NCBI RefSeq assembly: GCF_030247195.1
Contig: NC_080672.1
Coordinates: 12,028,001-12,092,000, forward strand
DNA from: Topomyia yanbarensis
Taxonomy: Eukaryota; Arthropoda; Insecta; Diptera; Culicidae
Direction of reading: 5' to 3'
Length of the DNA stretch: 64,000 nucleotides
The notes beneath the pieces were generated by a model. It searched no databases, had not been told where the DNA came from, and saw nothing but the letters and a program-made list of their open reading frames with translations. Position numbers and translations under genes: made by a program. Numbering within the stretch: position 1 is the first letter of the stretch; the number at the start of each line of letters is the position of its first letter. Positions 58,143 to 64,000 of this stretch are shown here, one piece after another.

Positions 58143-61100
58143 ATGGTACTGACTTGCGATCATAGGCAGTAGTAGCAGTAGTCAATAATATTTAGTATGC
58201 CATGCCTGCTCTGGTTATCATGGGCATGGTGTTAGGAACATTGTAGTCTCGTTGCTCTAGATTCATTTAGCTACACTACAAAAGCCTGTTGCCAGCCAAC
58301 ATTAATGGCAAACATTAAATAAAAAAAATCTCTTTAATGAATTGACCATTTTTTATCCCTTCGATGATCAAGATCCTATGGATGAATACACATGCGTAGG
58401 TTCAATCGATGACAGCGCTTTAAACTACCCAGTGGAAGAGACACATGGGAACTAATTTGTCCCTGCCCCGTATCGTCACACGTATCTCATACGAATATTG
58501 ACATAGCCGCACATAATTTATTGCTAATTTTTATTCATTTCCTGAAGGCGTTTCTTTGAGACACTCCGGCGGCGGCATATCCCGTGTCTAAGCGACAAAA
58601 CCCCTTCCCAATTAGGCGAACGTTTTACGGAATGATTTATATAGGTAGTTCGGTTTTGGATGGCCCCCGAAACCGGTGTGGGCCACCGTATCCGCCGAAC
58701 GAAAATAGTTCAAGCAGTTTTCGGAGCAGGCGGATCAAGCGAACACCGTCATTCAACTAGGCTAGTTTCCGCTCTTTTCGCCCGGATGGTTACTAGATTG
58801 CGTTTTGAGGTGGGCATACAACACAGTGGAAACAAGCAAACAACAACCACTTCTCGATGCATGGCTTGCTGAGGTTCATTATGACACATTTCGCAATGTG
58901 CTTTCGTTCTCTCATTTATTTCGGTTAAATACGACCTTCAGCGCCGTGGAACCTATTATTATTGTTATTATTTGTTATACCTCGCTGTGCTTCTATACTC
59001 AGTCTGCCAGTTAGCCGGTTCCACGTACCTAAAAGCGCACACAATTTATGCGGCAACGGGATTCGGGTGACGAGTCAGACGGGAAGTCTTCATGGGGTAT
59101 GAAGCTCCGACTCGTACGAGGTTTCCTTTGTTTAGCTAGTACAGGGAAATGATGTTGAATCTGAATGAATGATAGTTCCCCTTTGGGAATAGTGTATGTG
59201 TGTGTACATCACAAATGTATATGCATAACTTCACGCTTCCCTCACGTAATTGGTGGAAAAGAAACGGAAGAACACTGGTATGCAGCTGTTTTTAACTAAC
59301 TACATTTAACGGTTGAAAAATTGACCGGAACAAAGTAATGCAGTCTGGGAATTCCAATTGGTCAGTCGATATAATAAACGTTGCTAAGTAAAGTGCAGTT
59401 TTAATTTCCCTGTTGTCTCTAACTATGTCATTAGGGGTGATGGTAGCAGTTTTAAAAAACAGAAAAGACTCCAAGTTTGACAGTTTGAAATATAATTCAT
59501 AGGTTTTTAGCTGTTATCACGTAAGCACACATGCTAAAATATATGTTCAAAATTTAAAGGTTATGTATTTCTGCATCATCGAAAAAATACGGTTAGGTAT
59601 CGGAAACGTGAAACAGTAGGCTATGGTATGAACTATCAAATGAATGGTTCGAATAATTTCATCGAATTCACATCGATTTACTATAAAACAGAAAAAAATC
59701 GTTTTTATGGGGTTTTTTTTTAATGAAATTCTGTTGTCGACGCGTCAAAGCCTATGTCATTCCTTTGAAGTAACATCACACATCTTAGATTTTGGCAAAT
59801 AAATGTGTTTGTATTAATCACGGATAGTTTCTCTGCCCGAAGAGTAACGTTGGATGCATTTTATATGAATTCGACAAATTTAGGAATTTGGTTGTAATCT
59901 GAAATTGTATTATCTTTCGCACAGTGTATAGTTAATTTGCCCTTTTGTCTAAAGTGGTATTCGAGTAACCCGCACCAGAAAGAATTAGGTCAGTATTCCA
60001 GTTCTCCAGTCTCGTAAATATTTGTGTCGGTTAAAAAGCCTAAGTTAGCAAAGGTTGGATTGCACAATCCAGCAGAACACTAAAAACGAAAATATTACGT
60101 AAAATATACCTAATATATAGTCGAATCAAAACAACGTGAAATAAAAAAAAAATTCCCAACACAGTCAAGAATTCAAACTTTGTTCGCATCAAAGCTACCT
60201 GGAAATCCCATCACCAAAAATAGCATAAAAGCATTACCACATCAGAGTGCCGTTTCAAATACGCACAATTCTATATAAACCACTTCTGAACCAAAAAAAG
60301 AGCCGTTCTCAACACTGCCAGTTACGCAACGCTTCTGAGAAACGAATTGCGTTTGACGGAGTGATTTTCCATTGGCTGTTGGCTGGGCGGACAGAAAAAC
60401 ACGCGTTGGCGTTCCAGGCAGAAGCTTCAGCATCCTTCGTTAGACGACCAAATATTTATATAATGTTCCAAAGCCCTATTCACCCACCACCACCACCACC
60501 AGGGTATAGTACCACCTCACAGTAGGCTGTGGGTGATAATAGTCGTCGTCGCATCGCAGCGCAGCCTACTCGAAACACGAAAAAAGATGAAAATACGTCA
60601 GACAGATTGTTGGTAGTCATATTCGAGTGGAAAAACCGGAGCTAGAATCAAACTTCGTCAGTTCTTGGAGGAGTGTGGGATGACCGACGAATCCTGACGG
60701 CTAGTGTAAGGTTAATTTGGCGTGGGTTTGTATATACAATACATGTGATTTTATGCTAAACAACATACACAGAGCTAGGACGATTGTTTAAGTGTCTGCC
60801 GTGTTACCAGCATGCTTTGTCTGAGCAACCATAACGCGCCGCTTGGTTACGTCCCAGTGTCTGGGTCTGGTGGGAGCTTACGAACGCTTATGCTGACAAA
60901 GGACACCGACGTAACGGTAACACAATGATACAAAACCTTCTCTTTGTACATAATGTATTCGCAATGGTTCACCCTTATATAGACGCCTGGTCGCCCACGT
61001 TCATTTCTATCCGCCCACACCGATGTTGATTCTATACTTACTACCCTTCAGAAGCACAACACTCCCGGCAACCCACGCAGCAATCGGATTTTTCTTTCAT

Positions 61101-61290
61101 TTGTTTTCCGATCCTAGTGTGCTTGGTTTTCCTACCCCCAATAAAACCATCCGCCCGCCTGAGGAGGCAGACGAAGCGGCAACCCACGGAAAGTTCTTTT
61201 CGGGGGCGCCATAGCCGGCTCTAACGCTAGCGACGTCTGACGCCTGCCGCACAGTGGGCGCAGGAGAATGAAATCGTGGCAAAAATAGTT
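58143..61290. other. No recognised gene; single-copy-looking DNA
   Basis: Lower repeat content than the rest. A (CAC)n tract at about 60482-60502 and a TG tract near 59200 are the only simple repeats noted. Short ORFs (58660-58872, 60247-60525, 61097-61282) have no motifs. Missing Mkp3 5' exons or regulatory DNA could lie here, but I cannot show any. Confidence 0.35.
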
Positions 61291-61296
61291 GTTCCG

Positions 61297-61481
61297 TTTT
61301 TTTTATTCAATTCGTTTATTTGATAAGGCCCGTTTGCGTTAGCTTAAAGGTGCTAATTTTGTTTTGTTTTACATTTTAAATTACTAAAGGCTAAAGGATT
61401 CCATATTGATTTTTTTAATGAAACTAATGAGATTTTATAGGGGGTATAGTTGTTCCGTTATGGAAGTATTGTAGTATTGTT
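61297..61481 (-). repeat. Solo 3' end of the I/LOA-like LINE family
   Basis: A poly-T run, then TTCGTTTATTTGATAAGGC and GCGTTAGCTTAAAGGTGC, matching the intact copy just after its tail (12940-13000: TTCGTTTATTTGATAGGC, GCGTTAGCTTGGCGGTGC). This is a severely 5'-truncated insertion on the minus strand. The last 61 bases are duplicated at 63528-63588. Confidence 0.7.
61421..61481 (+). repeat. 61-bp direct repeat, left copy
   Basis: Identical, base for base as read here, to 63528-63588; contains TAGGGGGTATAGTTGTTCCG. The two copies bracket about 2 kb that includes the tandem array at 61996-63400. Confidence 0.85.
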
Positions 61482-61995
61482 CCCTCTCGCAGGTTGATGG
61501 GATTGACGGTATTGTAAACATCATCAAGCCACAATATATTCAATAGAGTTATCTAAATATAAGGACCTTCGCTCTTTTTAGTTTTTATTTGCACCAAGTT
61601 CTACTACTAGAGGTTAATTAGTTCTCATGTTAATAATCCACCAAACATTATGACTACTGAGGATTTGATTTATATAAGAAGCCCGCTTCAAGATGTTGAT
61701 TACAATACGCCTCGATAGTGGTGTGTCGAGGAGGCCGGGAGGGCTGATATGAGCCTTTTGTCTGTTATATACCTTTCCTCTATTCACCAGCTCATAACCA
61801 ACAATCAACCAATAACAAATAGATAATTGAGAAAGTAGTGTTTGAAGTACTAATGTATGTCTCATGTGATGATCATAACTTCAGCTGTATCTTGTACCTA
61901 TCTAATCTATTACGTCTCTCATATATTGTCTTTTATTTCTTCTTTTCGAGTCCTATACTGCCATTCTACACCCGCCTTCAGCTGAATCAACAACG

Positions 61996-63400
61996 ATGGT
62001 GATAGTGAACGTCTTAACACTCACACATTCTCAAACGCGGTCTCAGCGGGAACCTACAAAAATGCCATCGTGCACGCGATTACGAATCGGTCACGTCCGA
62101 AAGTCTATCCTTGATCCTAGAAGCCTAGGTCCATGCCTTCAGCTGGACCAATTAAGAAAATACGCCCATACCTATTAGACAACACGTCTCATGGCGACAT
62201 GACCGGGAACCCTATCGATATAAACGATCCCACTCTCTGCCAGAATTCAAACCGCGCACTGAAAATTTAATATCAGACTCACGGTTCGCGCAACCATTCA
62301 AGAACACACGTTACAAAATCACGTCAGCGCACAAACGTTAGAGCCCCTCGCGATTTTCCAAGCAGCCTACGAACTCGCAAACATGATTACACCCCGGTGA
62401 TAAGATGAAAATCTCAGCACTCATAAACTTACCAACACGATCTCAAGTGTCAACCTACAAACTCCCGCGCTCGCGCCATCATAAATCGGGATCGTCCGGA
62501 AGTATCTATCCTCGGTACAAACAATCTAGGTCCTTGTTAATTATTAAAAAAATAATAAAATTGAAAAATAACTACCATATCCACTAGACAAAACGTTCCA
62601 TGGCGACATGACCGGAAACTCTAGTGATATGGGGTAACTCTCTCCCTGTCAGAATGTGATCCGTACACCGAAAACTAAAGATCAGAATGACGGTCCGCGA
62701 ATATATAAATCGCCGCAGGGTTTCAAAATCGAATTTATACACGCGAAGTCACATACACGCGAGCACACAGGACAAACACGTCAACATACGAACGCTTAAG
62801 CCCTTCGCGATCATCTACGCACACCTATGCCCGCGATCGCGTAAACTTGATAACACTGCGGCAATTGTGTGAACGTTTTAGTACTTACGAAGTTACAAAC
62901 GCGATCTCAAACGCCAACCCGCAAATGCGCGATCATGAATCGGTCACGTCCGGAAATCTTTAACCTTTATTCTAGCAATTTAGGTCCATACATTCAGTTG
63001 GACCAATCAAAAAAAATAAAGCTCATATCCACTAGACCACGCGTTCTACGACGACATGATTGGGATCTCTAATGATATGGAAGAGCCCACTTCCTTCTGG
63101 AATCTGAACCGTACACAAAAAATTAAGTATCAGATTCACGGTCCGCGCGCGATCATTCTAGAACACACGCGAATATGCAAAAGGCACACGGTTATGAAAT
63201 AGAATTTATGCACGCGAAGTTACACGTTAGCACACGCGACATACAAACGCACACGCGATCGAGCACATTAACGTACAAATATTCGAGCCCTTTGCGATGA
63301 TACACGCGATTCCGAGTCCCTACGCCCGCACATGCCTGAACCGTACAAAGAATATCACATTCAGAATCACGGCCCGCTACAATTGGCCTATTGCAGTGTT
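61996..63400 (+). repeat. Diverged tandem array, unit about 400-465 bp, three copies plus a partial
   Basis: Anchor phrases recur in the same order: AACGCGGTCTCA / AACACGATCTCA / AACGCGATCTCA near 62032, 62433 and 62896; then CGGTCACGTCCG-like, CTAGGTCCAT-like, ACTAGAC, GGCGACATGACCGG-like, ATCAGA..ACGGTCCGCG and GAGCCC..TCGCGAT. A partial fourth (GAACCGTAC..CACGGCCCGC) starts near 63340. Rich in ACACGCGA motifs. Small ORFs in it are not conserved between units, so it is satellite-like rather than coding. Confidence 0.75.
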
Positions 63401-63527
63401 TTATTGGGCGACATTGCCTGTCTCGTCTGCAAATTGTAGTATGTGATTCTGACGGGGAGCCCTTCCGAGAACCTAGCTCTACAGCTCCAGTAGGACAACT
63501 CTCGAAAAAAAAAAAAAAGAAAAAAAA

Positions 63528-63588
63528 AAACTAATGAGATTTTATAGGGGGTATAGTTGTTCCGTTATGGAAGTATTGTAGTATTGTT
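63528..63588 (+). repeat. 61-bp direct repeat, right copy
   Basis: Exact match to 61421-61481. It follows an A-rich run (about 63505-63530), which suggests arrival by retroposition or a duplication of the solo LINE end. Confidence 0.85.
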
Positions 63589-64000
63589 ATTGGAAGTAAG
63601 TATTCTGCACAGCGAAAAGAAACTTGAAACGACAAATCTTACTTGACTTTACGTGACTTTCCTACCCTTCCTCCATCCCCTTCTTTTCGTTGCCATTAAA
63701 TGAGCATCTTACGTCATCTGAAGTGACTCTTCGGAATCGGATGAGAAAATATCGTTTACAGTGAAATGAGACGAATTGTATCATCTCTCAAGTCTCAGAG
63801 TCAGTATCATCAGCAACATATGTATGTATGTTGCGATGAAATCTCAAGACATGAAGATTCTCCAGCTGATTAAACTGATTAAACCGATGTTGAGATTCTT
63901 CAGGGTGAACTGAACGAAACAAACAGAATGGTATTAAACCTGAGCATATGCAGGAAATTCTCACGTTAAGGATTTCGGAATCATCATTGGGCACTTCCGT
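63589..64000. other. No recognised feature
   Basis: Unique-looking AT-rich sequence to the window edge. A minus-strand ORF at 63788-63994 has no motif. Confidence 0.3.

Noticed and set aside
61996..63400. Repeat array considered as a CRISPR-like or other short-repeat system
   Set aside because: Units are long, diverged and contiguous, without short constant repeats and unique spacers. The genome is eukaryotic.

Overview
This is a eukaryotic, insect-type window, most probably from a mosquito with a large, transposon-rich genome (Aedes-like). Three things point there: a dual-specificity phosphatase that reads as insect Mkp3, a DD37E-type Tc1/mariner transposon of the kind described from mosquitoes, and stacked non-LTR, BEL/Pao, copia, hAT and MITE remnants. 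Species is inference.

Only one host gene is clearly supported: Mkp3 (MAP kinase phosphatase 3) on the minus strand. Its last three coding exons lie at 11049-12096 and encode the phosphatase domain and C-terminus. A phase-compatible upstream exon at 38692-38800 encodes the end of the rhodanese/MAPK-binding domain. The intron between them is about 26.6 kb and holds most of the mobile DNA here. The remaining N-terminal exons were not found. A decayed, intron-bearing copy of part of BOP1 (34.6-36.1 kb, plus strand) lies inside this intron.

Layout: 1-1865, a 5'-cut non-LTR retrotransposon carrying a palindromic insert. 1929-4172, a foldback element with long arms. 4.2-9.4 kb, decayed BEL/Pao pol pieces interrupted by a three-level nest (MITE, then a TTAA element, then a hAT-like element). 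11.0-12.1 kb, Mkp3 3' exons. 12753-20201, a dead DD37E mariner split by a full-length non-LTR element with both ORFs open. 20.2-22.4 kb, the 5' half of a second non-LTR element. 24.5-34.2 kb, copies in both orientations of an AT-rich family with TACACGGA ends, around a decayed copia. 34.6-36.1 kb, the BOP1 fragment. 38.3-38.8 kb, an Mkp3 exon and an unexplained ORF. 40.1-41.7 and 48.4-48.8 kb, relics of the same non-LTR family seen intact at 13-19 kb. 42.3-44.3 kb, another AT-rich copy split by a MITE. 44.7-45.2 kb, two strong hairpins. 45.6 kb, a tRNA-like sequence. 50.3-56.1 kb, a nearly full-length but broken non-LTR element. 56480-58142, a hAT-like element with a perfect 8-bp duplication. 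58.1-61.3 kb, no recognised gene. 61.3-63.6 kb, a solo non-LTR 3' end, a diverged tandem array with a period near 430 bp, and a 61-bp exact direct repeat bracketing it.

The window is therefore mostly a record of insertion into insertion, several events of which can be ordered from target-site duplications. Nothing looks like a bacterial-style operon, CRISPR array or defence island.
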